A stretch of DNA of 64,000 bases, taken from Vibrio gazogenes (GTDB lineage Bacteria; Pseudomonadota; Gammaproteobacteria; Enterobacterales; Vibrionaceae). Both the position numbers and the translations under genes were made by a program. Shown here piece after piece: positions 9,634-20,400 of this stretch; position 1 is the stretch's first letter; every line of letters starts with the position of its first letter. The stretch covers positions 372,001-436,000 of the forward strand of contig NZ_CP092588.1 in NCBI RefSeq assembly GCF_023920225.1, given 5' to 3'. Below the pieces are notes generated by a model. The model was given only the letters and a program-made list of their open reading frames with translations. It did not search any database and had not been told where the DNA came from.

Positions 9634-10834
9634 TGGCGTCTTCCTTGTTATCGAACACCATTTGGTTGCCAAGTGCTTCTTCATGACCAAATGCTGCCTC
9701 ATGACCAAATGCAATACCGGTCAGCGTTTGATTGATATGGACACCACCAAATTGTTCGCCATAGGTACTGAATCCTACCGCGTTGTACTGGCTGAATAAT
9801 TTACTGATAGCGGTTTTGCTTCCGTCATGGGAGGCTTCCAGATTCCGCAATATACAGTCACACACTAACATGCCCTGAATATGCTCCAATTGTTCCTCTA
9901 GTGCTGTCAACGTTGTGGTTAGCTTATCGAGCATGTTTTCACCGTGAGCGACTCTGAGCACCACACCTTCGTCAATGGCACAATAGAAGGTCAGGCTACC
10001 ATCCGGGTTGGCATGTTGGATCGAGCGAACAAAATCGGTTCCATCAATCATGACTACCACCGGCCAAGCGGCAAAGTGATCTGAGGTGAGCTGTTCCGGG
10101 TCAACGTTGACGAGGCGAGCATATTCAGTCGCTGCCGGTAGCCCATTAATTTCTTTGACGACGCGGCTCTTGGCATCGACTTCAGTAACGACCATTCGCT
10201 CACGGCCAGAGATAAAGTGCTGTGTTTTAAACAGGTGAAACTTAAGAGAAGTATTGATTAGGATCAGTGCTGCACTATCGGGGTGGAATTGCCCGTCAGC
10301 AAAGATCCAAGTCTGTTCAAAGTCCAGTTCGTCACCGGCAGAACCTCCAACCATCCGAACACTTCCGAGGCCGTCTTGTAAAGCATGTGTGACCGGTTCT
10401 TCGCGTACTGAGAGTCCATCAATCAATAAGAAACCAAAATCTTGGTTGGTTTTAATATAAGAATCAGTACTTTCTAACTGACGTAAGAGATCTTGGGCGA
10501 AGGTGCGACCATAAGAGATTTCAAAAGATTGGAGTCGATCCAGATGGCCAACGACAGCGGTGCAGCATGCCGCAGAGAAGCTGATTCCCGCCAGGCTGTG
10601 GTTCAGATAACCCGCCGGACCAATTTCACCAGCTGTGGTGCAACCAACAACCAGTTCATCAGGAAAGAGCTGATTGATTGCTGTTGTAAGTTGTTGTAAA
10701 TCATAGTTGCTGGAACAGAAGAAAATAACCAATGCCATGTGTGGCTGACTAATTTGTGTCCGAAGTTCTGATACGGCTGTTGCTGCATCCGGTGCGTAAG
10801 AGTGGCCTGTTAGTATCGGATTCGGTTTACCCAT
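9626..10834 (-). CDS. FIST N/C-domain sensory protein
   Basis: This 402-aa protein has the FIST_N pattern (ALVIFFCSSNYDLQ, VVGCTTAGEIGPAGY, GFLLIDGLSVREE, MVGGSAGDELDF) followed by a FIST_C domain (about 215-370, with FYCAIDEGVVLRVAHG). FIST domains are thought to sense small ligands, possibly amino acids, and often pair with kinases or cyclases; here the partner is the overlapping histidine kinase. The last 25 residues contain a degenerate repeat (FGHEAAFGHEEALGNQ) encoded by near-identical 18-bp units, outside the family core. Confidence 0.88.
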   Translation of the reverse strand: MGKPNPILTGHSYAPDAATAVSELRTQISQPHMALVIFFCSSNYDLQQLTTAINQLFPDELVVGCTTAGEIGPAGYLNHSLAGISFSAACCTAVVGHLDRLQSFEISYGRTFAQDLLRQLESTDSYIKTNQDFGFLLIDGLSVREEPVTHALQDGLGSVRMVGGSAGDELDFEQTWIFADGQFHPDSAALILINTSLKFHLFKTQHFISGRERMVVTEVDAKSRVVKEINGLPAATEYARLVNVDPEQLTSDHFAAWPVVVMIDGTDFVRSIQHANPDGSLTFYCAIDEGVVLRVAHGENMLDKLTTTLTALEEQLEHIQGMLVCDCILRNLEASHDGSKTAISKLFSQYNAVGFSTYGEQFGGVHINQTLTGIAFGHEAAFGHEEALGNQMVFDNKEDAND

Positions 10835-11267
10835 AACTGCCTCCGGAGATGACCGTTGTACGTCTTACCAATGGATGGGAGTAAAATGTTTTTGTCAAAG
10901 TATCGTTCAACGGGTCTCGCCCACCCTCGGTAACACTGATTCTCACCCATATCTGTTTCAGTATGGATGTCCTTTCATGTAAGCCATTATTATAAGAATT
11001 CTCATTTGCATACCACCGCAGGAGGAGGCAGCGTGATATGCATGATTGTTTCGCTATAGGTATAGTTCGTCGCCAACAGGAAGATCAAAAATGCGCCGTA
11101 GAATTTGTGATCATCATCTTTGCTTTGCGTAGCAAATCACGGTTTTTTCCATCATATTTACGTGGGATTGATTCGATAAATATGAATAGAAGGAAATGCT
11201 TTCTTTGATGATGAGAGGGCAGTACACTTTGAACTGCTTATATGCTTACTGAGGAACACGTTTGCTC
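10835..11267. other. Intergenic region upstream of qmcA with possible small-RNA/terminator element
   Basis: This divergent 430-bp gap has no convincing protein gene. At 11096-11148 the plus strand reads CCGT, then a GTGAT arm and a TTTGCT/AGCAAA hairpin, then ATCACGG and TTTTTT. This is a bulged stem followed by a U-tract, as in a rho-independent terminator of a short transcript starting upstream. At about 10992-11015 AT-rich sequence (TTATAAGAATTCTCATTTGC) loosely resembles a Fur box. Neither is certain. Confidence 0.35.
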
Positions 11268-12215
11268 ATGGATATCGTGAATCTACTGTTTAACAATGTC
11301 TTTACAGTGCCTGTCGCACTGCTTATTTTCGTATTCTTTTTACTGAAATCCTCCATTATTTTTGTACCTCAGAATCAGGCTTATCTGATCGAACGGTTTG
11401 GCAAATATCTGTCAACCAAAGAAGCCGGATTACACTTTTTAGTGCCCTTTATTGACCGAGTTGCGGCGGATCGTTCATTAAAAGAACAGGCCGTTGATGT
11501 TCCCCAGCAGAGTGCGATTACCAGAGATAATATTTCTCTGCATGTGGATGGTGTGCTGTATTTTCGGGTGCTTGACCCATATAAAGCCACTTACGGGGTT
11601 GATGACTATGTTTTTGCGGTGACTCAGCTATCCCAGACAACCATGCGTTCTGAGCTGGGTAAAATGGAGTTGGATAAAACCTTTGAAGAGCGTGATGCGC
11701 TGAACACCAATATTGTCTCTGCAATCAATGAGGCGGCCGGCCCTTGGGGGATTCAGGTGTTGCGTTATGAAATCAAAGATATTATTCCACCTCAATCTGT
11801 CATGGAAGCGATGGAAGCTCAAATGAAAGCTGAGCGGGTCAAGCGGGCTCAGATTCTCGAATCAGAAGGGGATCGTCAGGCCGCGATTAACCGTGCTGAA
11901 GGTGAGAAACAGTCAATTGTATTGTCAGCGGAAGCCGATAAAGCCGAGAAAATACTCCGTGCAGAAGGGGAAGCGAAAGCCATTATTGCGGTGGCAAATG
12001 CACAGGCGGAAGCCCTGCAAACTGTCGGTGAGTCCGCCAATACGGAAAGCGGTCAGAAAGCAATTCAGCTTGAACTGGCGACCAAAGCAATTGCAGCGAA
12101 GCAGGCGATTGCCAAAGAGTCGTCCATGGTGATTCTGCCTGATAACGCGACAGATGCCAGCTCTATCGTGGCGCAGGCGACGTCGATCATTAGTCAGTTG
12201 AATAAGAGCCGATAA
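11268..12215 (+). CDS. qmcA: SPFH/stomatin-like membrane protein QmcA
   Basis: The protein (315 aa from ATG 11268) has an N-terminal membrane anchor (about 10-30), an SPFH/band 7 domain (about 35-200: QAYLIERFGKYLST, AGLHFLVPFIDRV, ITRDNISLHVDGVLYFRV, ELDKTFEERDALN) and an Ala/Glu-rich coiled coil (about 185-270). It is an inner-membrane scaffold of the flotillin/stomatin group. Its partner NfeD is immediately downstream (1-bp overlap), as in E. coli qmcA-ybbJ. GAGGAA is 11 bp before ATG 11268; an in-frame TTG at 11262 is less likely. Confidence 0.92.
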   Translation: MDIVNLLFNNVFTVPVALLIFVFFLLKSSIIFVPQNQAYLIERFGKYLSTKEAGLHFLVPFIDRVAADRSLKEQAVDVPQQSAITRDNISLHVDGVLYFRVLDPYKATYGVDDYVFAVTQLSQTTMRSELGKMELDKTFEERDALNTNIVSAINEAAGPWGIQVLRYEIKDIIPPQSVMEAMEAQMKAERVKRAQILESEGDRQAAINRAEGEKQSIVLSAEADKAEKILRAEGEAKAIIAVANAQAEALQTVGESANTESGQKAIQLELATKAIAAKQAIAKESSMVILPDNATDASSIVAQATSIISQLNKSR

Positions 12216-12670
12216 TGGATTTTATCATAGCGCATTTGGTGCAGGTATTGGCCGTAACCGGATTAATCTTGTTAGTGGTTGAAGTGTTGGTGCTGGGCGC
12301 GAGCACATTTGTGTTGTTATTGATGGGGATAGGGTTATTACTCGCATCACTGTCGATGTATCTCGAATGGATTCCCACCACATGGCAATGGGCGTTGGTG
12401 GCCACGACCTTTTATACACTGCTCTCCGGTGGTGTATTGTGGCCGGTTTTTAAACGTGCTCAGAAAAAGCCTCAACACACGAGCGTACATAGTGATTTGA
12501 TTGGTCACAGTTTTGTGTTGCCACAAGATACCACACCGGAAAAACCGACATCGTATCGTTTCTCTGGCATTGAGTGGCGTTTGATCACCCAAGAGCCATT
12601 AACCAAAGGGACTTTGGTGGAAGTGATCCATTTGCAAGTCGGTGAATTATTCATCCGGGCGAAACCGTAA
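12215..12670 (+). CDS. NfeD-family membrane protein (YbbJ-like)
   Basis: This 151-aa protein has two to three transmembrane helices (about 7-75) and a C-terminal OB-fold NfeD domain (about 85-150: IGHSFVLPQDTTPEKP, GIEWRLITQEPLTKGTLVEV). Short NfeD proteins act with SPFH proteins in membrane quality control or microdomain organisation; details in bacteria are limited. Its start overlaps the qmcA stop, so the two are co-translated. A rho-independent terminator follows directly. Confidence 0.88.
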   Translation: MDFIIAHLVQVLAVTGLILLVVEVLVLGASTFVLLLMGIGLLLASLSMYLEWIPTTWQWALVATTFYTLLSGGVLWPVFKRAQKKPQHTSVHSDLIGHSFVLPQDTTPEKPTSYRFSGIEWRLITQEPLTKGTLVEVIHLQVGELFIRAKP

Positions 12671-12694
12671 CCCAATCGACACGACCATTGATAC

Positions 12695-12731
12695 CCCTAT
12701 CGGGTCAGTAATTGCCTGATAGGGTTTTTTT
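12695..12731 (+). terminator. Rho-independent terminator after nfeD
   Basis: CCCTATC (12695-12701) pairs with GATAGGG (12718-12724), followed by seven T. The stem overlaps the last codons of the convergent exonuclease gene. Confidence 0.85.
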
Positions 12732-13410
12732 GTAAGTTCAGCTTTTTAATTTGAACTAAAAATAACTCGCCACAGGCGAGTGCATCGCTGGCTGCCGAAT
12801 GTGAACAGTAATCGGGTAGATGGTAGAAACGGCGTAAGTCATCCAACTGATAACTGTCGTGTTGTTTGCTTTTTCCGGCGTAACTGAACCGTTTTTCAAT
12901 ATCGAGGGTATCGACAAAACAGGCAGGAAACGATTGCAACTGCGCGTGATGTCGGAGAAAAGTTGCGATAAAACATTTTTCTATCTGGCAATGATGCGCC
13001 AGTAATATTTTCCCCTGTGCCCGTTCCAACAGTCGATTCATCCCATCGGTCAGAGAGATACCTTGCTCCAAGGCGTGCGGTGTCAGCCCGTTGATTTGTG
13101 CGGTCTCTGGTTTGATGAATTTGCCATGGTTGATCAAAAGTTCTTCATGACTGGCGATATCAATGGCTTCTAAAGTTAAATCAACCATCCCAATCGAGAG
13201 TATCTGATCATGTGCAGGTGTCAGACCTGTCGTTTCGAAATCAAGCGCCAGAAACCGGAGCTCGCTGAGTGGCGTTTCTGGCTGAGCAAAGGGATATGAC
13301 AGATATGCCCGCAATGCTGCCGACCAACGCGGATCGATTTGAATCCGTTGCCGTAGCGCTTCCGCATCGGATGGATATTTCCAGTGTTGCAACCAGTCAG
13401 TGAGCATCAT
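12697..13410 (-). CDS. DnaQ-like 3'-5' exonuclease
   Basis: This 237-aa protein carries DEDDh exonuclease motifs: Exo I FLALDFETTGL (residues about 50-60), Exo II around LLAHHCQIEKCFI and Exo III near HSAASDALACGEL. It lacks polymerase III partner motifs and is shorter than RNase T-like processors. It lies 19 bp downstream of the DUF294/CBS gene and probably shares its transcript; this pairing is common in proteobacteria, though the joint function is unknown. AAGGAAAG precedes the two adjacent ATGs. Confidence 0.88.
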   Translation of the reverse strand: MMLTDWLQHWKYPSDAEALRQRIQIDPRWSAALRAYLSYPFAQPETPLSELRFLALDFETTGLTPAHDQILSIGMVDLTLEAIDIASHEELLINHGKFIKPETAQINGLTPHALEQGISLTDGMNRLLERAQGKILLAHHCQIEKCFIATFLRHHAQLQSFPACFVDTLDIEKRFSYAGKSKQHDSYQLDDLRRFYHLPDYCSHSAASDALACGELFLVQIKKLNLQKNPIRQLLTR

Positions 13411-13429
13411 TGGCTTTCCTTGATATCGT

Positions 13430-15310
13430 CTATCTTCCTTTAACGAATTTCAGCTTCGCGACATCTTGTAATTCGCTGATGATCTTAAACGCATCTTTCA
13501 GATGTTTGCGTTCAAAGCTGCTGAAATGATCGGGAATAATCTGATTATTCGGTGTCGCTCCGGCCAGAATCGCATTCAGTTGATGGCGAAAGCGAACCTG
13601 CGTGATAAAACGGTAAGCACCAATAATGTTTTCACAACTATCCTGAGACAGTACGCCGTGTTTGGTTGCATAACGGAAACGCTCTTCCGTGCCGGTCAAA
13701 GAGCCTCCGGCGGCAAGACTGAAAATTCTTGCCAGATCAATGATTAGGTTTAGTGCATACTTTTTAATATTCAGGGTGTTGCTGTTTTGCCCGCTTTTTT
13801 CGAGCACCAGATGATTGAAAATCCCAAGCGGGGGCTGGGTTTCAACAGCATCACGTACCAGTGCCGGGATAAAACCGGAACTTTTTTGAATACAATCATG
13901 CAAATGGTGTTGAATCTGATCAACCAGTTCTCGTTGCCCATAAATGGCCCGGACTTCAAGAAATACACTGATGCTCAGTAGCCGATTATATTCCGGGCTG
14001 GATACCCATTTTTGATAGTATTCTTTCCAACGGGAGACCGGTTGGCACCATTTCGGGGACGCTGCCATATAGCGACCATCACACACCGGATAGCCACAGG
14101 CTGCCAGTGCATTACAAACGCGCATCGCCAGATGAGTGAAATAGAGTTTATGTTCATCACGGGCGTGATCCGAGAGAACCAAGGCACTATCCTGATCGGA
14201 GAGCATATGGACTTCATTGCGGGCATGTGATCCGGCAACCACCCAGGCATATTCACAGGGGGGAGGCCCGAGGACTTCTTCGCTAAGTTGAATGATACGG
14301 CGTGTAAACGCATCCATCATCATGGACATGATCTGTCCTTGAATTTCAGCACTCACGCCCCCTTCGACTAACGCCTGAAATATCGTTTCCCGCTCGCTTT
14401 TGAGATGAGCCAACGCATTGACTGAACTGGCGTATTTAATTTTTTCGAGCAGAAACAGCGATTGGGTGCGATGGTTGTGAACCAGATGCGTGGTGGTGAG
14501 AAGCCCGGTGACTCGCTTGCCTGTCAAGACCGGTAAACAGCGGATGTTGTATTGCATCATCAGTGAGATGGCTTGGATCACTTTGGCATCGTGTTCGATC
14601 ATATGCGGATGCTGCGTCATGACCGTTGCAATCGACTCATCAATGTCGCGTCCGGTTGCAACGACCGACTGTGTCATATCCCGATCCGTCACTAGGCCGA
14701 CAATATCTTGATTTTGCATAACGACAGCGCAAGAACTGCGTTGCTTGTGAGGGATATTACCGCACATCATACGTGCGACATCGCGGATACTATCGTGACA
14801 GTTGACGATCGTAATATTCTCACTGGCAATTTCTCCGACCGTGCGAAAGAAAAGCCCTTTGGCTTCTTTTTTACACACGTCGTTGACCGCGGAGGTCAGC
14901 CGAATGTTGGCCTGAGACGCAAAGTAGTCAGCAAAATCCGGATAGGTTTCACAGACCAGCGTCAGCTCCTGATGGGGAATCAAGTACAACAGTGAGTCAT
15001 CAATGGCCTGTGCCTGATAGCCGTCTTCTGCATTCACCAGTGGTTTGAGGAAGGTAAAACCAAATTGATCATCCTGACCGAGTCTGGCTCGTAACTCACC
15101 CGTTTGAGTTCGTTGTTCTATGGCACCGGTTCTGATGATGTAGAGATAGCGTTGTTCACACAACGAACTAAAATCAATCGTTTCGCCTTTCACGAGATAT
15201 TTGACTTTGACCGTATTGGCCATCGAAGCAACCAATTCTGGCGGTAATTTATCGAACGGGTCGATTCTGACCAGAAAATCATGGATGTTAGGCGTGATCG
15301 ACGTACTCAT
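13430..15310 (-). CDS. cNMP-binding/CBS/DUF294 putative nucleotidyltransferase
   Basis: This 626-aa cytoplasmic protein is built as a cyclic-nucleotide-binding-like domain (about 10-135), two CBS domains (about 165-285, with VGLVTDRDMTQSV and VTGLLTTTHL), a DUF294 GlnD-like nucleotidyltransferase (about 300-450, with GSHARNEVHMLSDQDSALV holding the GS and DxD metal/nucleotide residues) and a C-terminal substrate-binding domain (about 480-620). It resembles signal-transduction proteins that may modify or sense nucleotides; the target is unknown. The exonuclease follows in the same direction. Confidence 0.88.
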   Translation of the reverse strand: MSTSITPNIHDFLVRIDPFDKLPPELVASMANTVKVKYLVKGETIDFSSLCEQRYLYIIRTGAIEQRTQTGELRARLGQDDQFGFTFLKPLVNAEDGYQAQAIDDSLLYLIPHQELTLVCETYPDFADYFASQANIRLTSAVNDVCKKEAKGLFFRTVGEIASENITIVNCHDSIRDVARMMCGNIPHKQRSSCAVVMQNQDIVGLVTDRDMTQSVVATGRDIDESIATVMTQHPHMIEHDAKVIQAISLMMQYNIRCLPVLTGKRVTGLLTTTHLVHNHRTQSLFLLEKIKYASSVNALAHLKSERETIFQALVEGGVSAEIQGQIMSMMMDAFTRRIIQLSEEVLGPPPCEYAWVVAGSHARNEVHMLSDQDSALVLSDHARDEHKLYFTHLAMRVCNALAACGYPVCDGRYMAASPKWCQPVSRWKEYYQKWVSSPEYNRLLSISVFLEVRAIYGQRELVDQIQHHLHDCIQKSSGFIPALVRDAVETQPPLGIFNHLVLEKSGQNSNTLNIKKYALNLIIDLARIFSLAAGGSLTGTEERFRYATKHGVLSQDSCENIIGAYRFITQVRFRHQLNAILAGATPNNQIIPDHFSSFERKHLKDAFKIISELQDVAKLKFVKGR

Positions 15311-15508
15311 ATATTCATTCTATCCTGATGCTGTTCTGCGCTATTATATCGTTGTATGCAAAGGTGAACAATATTTTTAAAATAGCTTTTCAAAAATCCA
15401 AATTTGTGCAACTATTGCACAAATTATTGATCGGTTTTATTGCTACTTTTCTTGTTATTCAATTCATTATATTTACTAACTTGTAAATTTTAGGGTAAGA
15501 GTATTGCT

Positions 15509-16045
15509 GTGGGTGACACAATTTTCGCCAATGATACATTGGCACAAGCGCTAGGTTTGGTCAGTTTTGCTTTAGGGCTTTCGACTTTTTATCAGAAGAA
15601 TGATCGGCGTTTGAAAATATTAATGCTGATTTTCAACCTGAATCACTGTATTCATTATCTGTTACTGGGTTCAACGGTTTCGGCACTGAGTACCATGTTA
15701 TCTGCCGCCCGGACGACCACCGCCATTTTTGTCTCTTCGATCCGCGTTGCTGCGGTCTTTATTGTGATCAGTCTTGTCAGCGGTGTATGGATGGCAAATC
15801 ATTGGTGGGATCTCTGGTCAGTCGTGGGGACCGTTATCGGCACCTATTCGGTCTTCTGTCTTGCCGGTATTAAGATGCGGATCGGGTTTCTGCTGGGCGG
15901 CATATGCTGGCTCATCAATAACATAATTGTTGGCTCGATTGGTGGGGTGATGCTGGAAACCTCGCTATTGAGTATGAATTTGTTAACGATATATCGCATT
16001 CACCGACAGGCGAGCAACATGTTAGTGAAAACACCGGAATGTTAA
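15509..16045 (+). CDS. YgjV-like inner-membrane protein
   Basis: This 178-aa protein has about five to six hydrophobic segments. The first follows an LAQALGLVSFALGLSTFYQK motif typical of the bacterial inner-membrane protein family that includes E. coli YgjV. Function is unknown. The start is a GTG at 15509 after a weak GGGTAAGA ribosome site; no ATG is available before residue 51. It is divergent from the DUF294 gene. Confidence 0.8.
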   Translation: MGDTIFANDTLAQALGLVSFALGLSTFYQKNDRRLKILMLIFNLNHCIHYLLLGSTVSALSTMLSAARTTTAIFVSSIRVAAVFIVISLVSGVWMANHWWDLWSVVGTVIGTYSVFCLAGIKMRIGFLLGGICWLINNIIVGSIGGVMLETSLLSMNLLTIYRIHRQASNMLVKTPEC

Positions 16046-16272
16046 ATGTAATAGCAACATTTTCATGATCAGTCCCACATGAATTTTTATGGCAATGATA
16101 GCCTGTATTACCTCACTTTGAGAGCTCCCTCCCAAACATTTTCCTCGACTTGAATGCCCGGACTGTTTGTCCGGTCTGACCACCATTATATTTATGATAT
16201 TTCCATTCATTCCGATTCATAAATCGGTAATATCGATTGAATTCAAAATAAAAATAGTAGGAGAACATCCTA

Positions 16273-17415
16273 ATGATATTTCGCATTTATCAAAAAAGAT
16301 CATCATCCATTGTTGGTTGGTTTTCTCGGTATCGTGTTTGGCGACAGTGGCTTGGGTTATGGATTTTAATCAGTGGATTAACCGCTTGTTATGATGATGC
16401 GCGTCCGGTGACGGTTGAGCCGAAACCGATTCGTCCGGTCAAAACCATGGTTGTCTCATCGGTGAAAACCACACCGGTTGTGACACAAGTCGGTGATATT
16501 GAAGCTTATCAGCAAACGGTGCTGGGGTTTCGGATCGCCGGACGCGTCCTTGAGCGTCGGTTTGATGTCGGTGATCTCGTACACCAAGGGGCGATTTTAG
16601 CGACCTTGGATCCCAGTAATGCCAATAATGCTCTCAAGCAGGCCAACGCGGAACTGGATAATGCGAAATCAGCGGCAACACTCGCTCGGCGAACCCTTGC
16701 CCGGATGGAAAAATTATTACCCAACGGGGCCATTTCTCACTCTCGTTACGATGAGGCAAAATCGGACTGGCAAGCCGCTGCTTCCCAGCTTAAGCGGGCT
16801 CAGGCTGCCGTCAAAGATGCGCAAGATAATTTACAGTTTACCCATCTGATTGCGCCACAAGATGGGGTGATCAACGAGACCAATGCGAACCCCGGACAGG
16901 TTGTCAGTGCAGGGCAACAAGTCTTTAAACTTGCCGACAATGGTCAGTTGGACGCCGTGTTTGAAGTGCCTGAGCAGGTCTTACAGACCCGGATTGAAGA
17001 CCCGCAAATTACGGTTTCTCTACTCTCTAATCCTGAAATCAAAACTCGCGCTAAATTACGTGACATTACGCCACAGGCCGACCCGTATACCCGGACATAC
17101 CGCGTTCGGGTCACGCTGATTGATCCGCCAGCATTGATGGGACTGGGTGCGATTGTCAAAGGGCAATTACAACTCCCTACGATTGATCAGGTTATCGTGC
17201 CGAAAGCGGCTTTGACACGTCAAGGCGATCAGCCGGCCGTTTATGTGGTTGATAGACAAAGCAGTGAGCTTCGGCTGAAGTTGATATCGGTCACTCGCTA
17301 CAGCGACGATGCGCTTTATGTGTCTTCAGGGCTTGATGCTGGTGATCAGGTTGTCATTGCCGGTGTCAATCAACTGCGACCCGGGTTGAAAGTTCGTCTG
17401 ATGCAGGGAGAGTAA
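16273..17415 (+). CDS. RND efflux periplasmic adaptor (membrane fusion lipoprotein)
   Basis: This 380-aa HlyD/AcrA-type adaptor links the inner-membrane pump to an outer-membrane channel. A lipobox LTAC puts the lipidated cysteine at residue 39, after an unusually long basic N-region. Biotinyl-lipoyl halves (GRVLERRFDVGDLVHQGA and HLIAPQDGVINETNANPGQ) flank a coiled-coil hairpin (about 105-175), followed by a beta-barrel and membrane-proximal domain (about 205-375). TAGGAGAACATCCTA precedes the ATG. The pump gene starts 2 bp after its stop. No TolC-type gene is adjacent, so a shared outer-membrane channel is likely. Confidence 0.92.
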   Translation: MIFRIYQKRSSSIVGWFSRYRVWRQWLGLWILISGLTACYDDARPVTVEPKPIRPVKTMVVSSVKTTPVVTQVGDIEAYQQTVLGFRIAGRVLERRFDVGDLVHQGAILATLDPSNANNALKQANAELDNAKSAATLARRTLARMEKLLPNGAISHSRYDEAKSDWQAAASQLKRAQAAVKDAQDNLQFTHLIAPQDGVINETNANPGQVVSAGQQVFKLADNGQLDAVFEVPEQVLQTRIEDPQITVSLLSNPEIKTRAKLRDITPQADPYTRTYRVRVTLIDPPALMGLGAIVKGQLQLPTIDQVIVPKAALTRQGDQPAVYVVDRQSSELRLKLISVTRYSDDALYVSSGLDAGDQVVIAGVNQLRPGLKVRLMQGE

Positions 17416-17417
17416 TC

Positions 17418-20400
17418 ATGGCATCCCATTCATCTGAAAAGCGTTTCAATCTCTCTGCTTGGGCACTGGAAAACCAACAAATGGTATCGTTTTTGATGTT
17501 GATGATCGTCGTCATGGGGATTATCAGTTTTCAAAATCTACCGCGTAACGAAGACCCAGAGTTCACCGTCAAAATTGCGGTGGTTTCTGCGCATTGGCCC
17601 GGGGCGACTATCGAAGAAACCACGCAATTTCTAACCGATAAGTTAGAGAAGAAGTTGCAAGAGATCCCTTATCTTGACCATTTGAGAAGTTATACCCGGG
17701 CCGGAGAGACGGTCATCTTTGTTAACTTACGCGACAGCACACCGCCAGACCAAGTGGCGGATATCTGGTATCAGACGCGCAAGAAAATGTTGGATTTGTC
17801 ACCTGAACTACCGAGCGGCGTGATTGGCCCTGCGGTCAATGATGAATTTGCTGATACTTTCGGGACGATTTTCGCATTCACGACAGATGGATTCAGCATG
17901 AAAGAGCTGCGTCAGACCGTGGATGGCGTGCGTTCAACGCTGATGCGAGTACCTTATGTCAGTAAGATTGAAGTGATGGGCGCACAGGAGCAACAGGTTG
18001 TGCTGGCCATCTCATCCAAACGGCTGGCAGGGCTCGGGTTAAATCTCAAAGAGGTAATTGACAGCTTACAGGCCCAGAATGCCGTGACGCCGGCAGGGGT
18101 GATTCGAACCGATGATGAACGGATATCCGTTCAGGTCAGTGGTGCATTCCGCTCGGCCGAAAGCCTGAAAGAGATTGTGCTCCGTATCCATGATCGTTTT
18201 ATTCCCCTGCGTGACATCGCAAAGATATATACGCAAGCCGAACAGCCCCCGAAACCCGAGTTTCGGGTCGATGGCAAGGCCGCAATAGGGCTGGCGATTT
18301 CGATGTCGCCTGATGGCAATATGTTAAAATTCGGGCAGGATTTACGCCAAGCAATGTCTCGGATTGAGAATAATTTACCCTATGGGATTGACGTCACTAA
18401 AGTGGCCGACCAATCTGCGGTGGTCAAGGATGCTGTCGGTGGGTTCGTCAAGGTGCTGATTGAAGCGGTCGTGATTGTGCTCGCGGTGTCGTTTGTATCG
18501 CTGGGCACAAGAGCAGGCTTGGTCGTTGCTGTGTCGATTCCGATTGTACTCGCTATGACTTTTTCCGGGATGGAGATTGCCGGTATCGGTTTTCAGCGCA
18601 TCTCTCTCGGGGCGTTGATCATCTCGCTCGGTTTGCTGGTCGATGATGCCATGATCACGATTGAAGCGATGGTTTCCAAGCTGGAAGATGGCTGGCCGCG
18701 GAAAAAAGCGGCTGCATGGGCTTATCAAAATACCGCGTTTCCGATGCTAACGGGAACACTGGTAACCATTGCGGGCTTTATTCCGGTCGGATTCGCTGCC
18801 TCAAGCGCCGGGGAATATTGCTATTCGCTGTTTGTGGTGGTGATGGTATCCCTAGCCAGTTCATGGATTGTTGCCATTCTTTTCTCACCGTTATTAGGGG
18901 TATGGTTATTACCTGAGAATCTGAAAGCTTATGCAGCCAAACAAGGACGACTTTCTGCCGGGTATCAGCGGCTGATTAACGGTGTCCTCCATCATCGATG
19001 GAAAACCATTGTTCTGGCGATATCTTTGTTGGTTGTCGCCGGTGCGTTATCTGAGCGGCTCCATTCTGAATTCTTCCCGGCATCTGACCGACCGGAACTG
19101 CTTGTCAGTCTGAGACTACCGGCGAATGCGGCTCAGAGAGATACGCTGGCTGAGGTAAAAAAACTGGAAGCTCAGTTGGCAAGTAACCCCAAAGTGGCTC
19201 TGTTCTCAAGTTACGTTGGTTCCGGCGCTGTACGGTTCTATCTACCGATGGATATTTTGCTGAATCAGGAGAACATTGCTCAGGTTGTGGTTGTGGCTAA
19301 AAATATCGAGCAGCGCAAAACGCTGCGCAAAGAGTTACAAACCATCATGCAGCGTGATTTCGGAGCATGGATTACACGTGTCTCGCCATTAGAACTCGGG
19401 CCGCCGGTCGGTTGGCCGTTGCGTTACCGGGTCAGCGGGCCGAACCTGAATCACGTTCGGGCATATGCACAGTCACTGGCGAATGTGGTTGCTGATCATT
19501 CCGATACCCGGGATATCAACCTGACATCCGGAGAACCACAGCGTTTGCTGCGTGTCGATGTCGATCAAACGGCTGCCCGGGCTGTCGGGCTGAGCCGCCA
19601 ACAGATTGCACAACAGTTGGCGACGATTTTTTCTGGTCAGACGATTACATCACTACGGGAAGGGATTCATCCGGTCAGTATTGTGGTGAAAGGTGGTGTG
19701 AGTGAGCAGCAGGATATTGAAACGATAGAGAACCTGCAAATTTCGCTCGGTCAGGATCAAGTCATTCCGCTCAGGCAAGTGGCAAAAGTCGAATATACCA
19801 TTACGGATCCGATTATCTGGCGACGTCAGTTGGAACCCTTTATTACGGTTCAGACCGATATCGCACCCGGAATCATGGCCGAGAAAGTCTCTTCCGAGTT
19901 AGCTCCTCAGATTGAAGCATTCAGACAACAACTCCCTGCCGGTTATGAGGTCACAGAAGAAGGTACTGTCAGCGAGTCGGAGAAAGGGAATGAGTCAATT
20001 TACGCAGTTTTACCGGTAACGCTCATCGTGATGCTGACCTTGCTCATGATTCAGCTCCGACGTTTCTCCAGCATGATGTTGGCATTGTGTACCGCGCCAT
20101 TCGGTTTAATCGGGATTGTCGCCGCGATGTTACCAACGGGCACACCTGTCGGTTTTGTCGCGTTGCTTGGCGTGATTGCCTTGGTCGGTATGATTATTCG
20201 TAATGCGGTGATTCTGATTTCTGAGGTGGATGACAACCTGAAGCGAGGCAATGGGGCGCATCAATCGATAGTGATGGCCGCAACGCATCGCGCCAGACCA
20301 ATTTTGTTGACTGCTTTTGCTGCTATTCTTGGCATGATTCCAATTGCCAGACAGGTTTTTTGGGAACCCATGGCATATGCCATCATCGGTGGATTGATGG

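Noticed and set aside
9617..9714. Upstream extension of the histidine kinase (27 extra residues)
   Set aside because: It reads through the FIST repeat tail in another frame; the ATG at 9633 has the canonical stop/start overlap.
16158..16174. CCGGAC-TGTTT-GTCCGG hairpin after the YgjV-like gene as a terminator
   Set aside because: The stem is short and no T-run follows; kept only as an observation.
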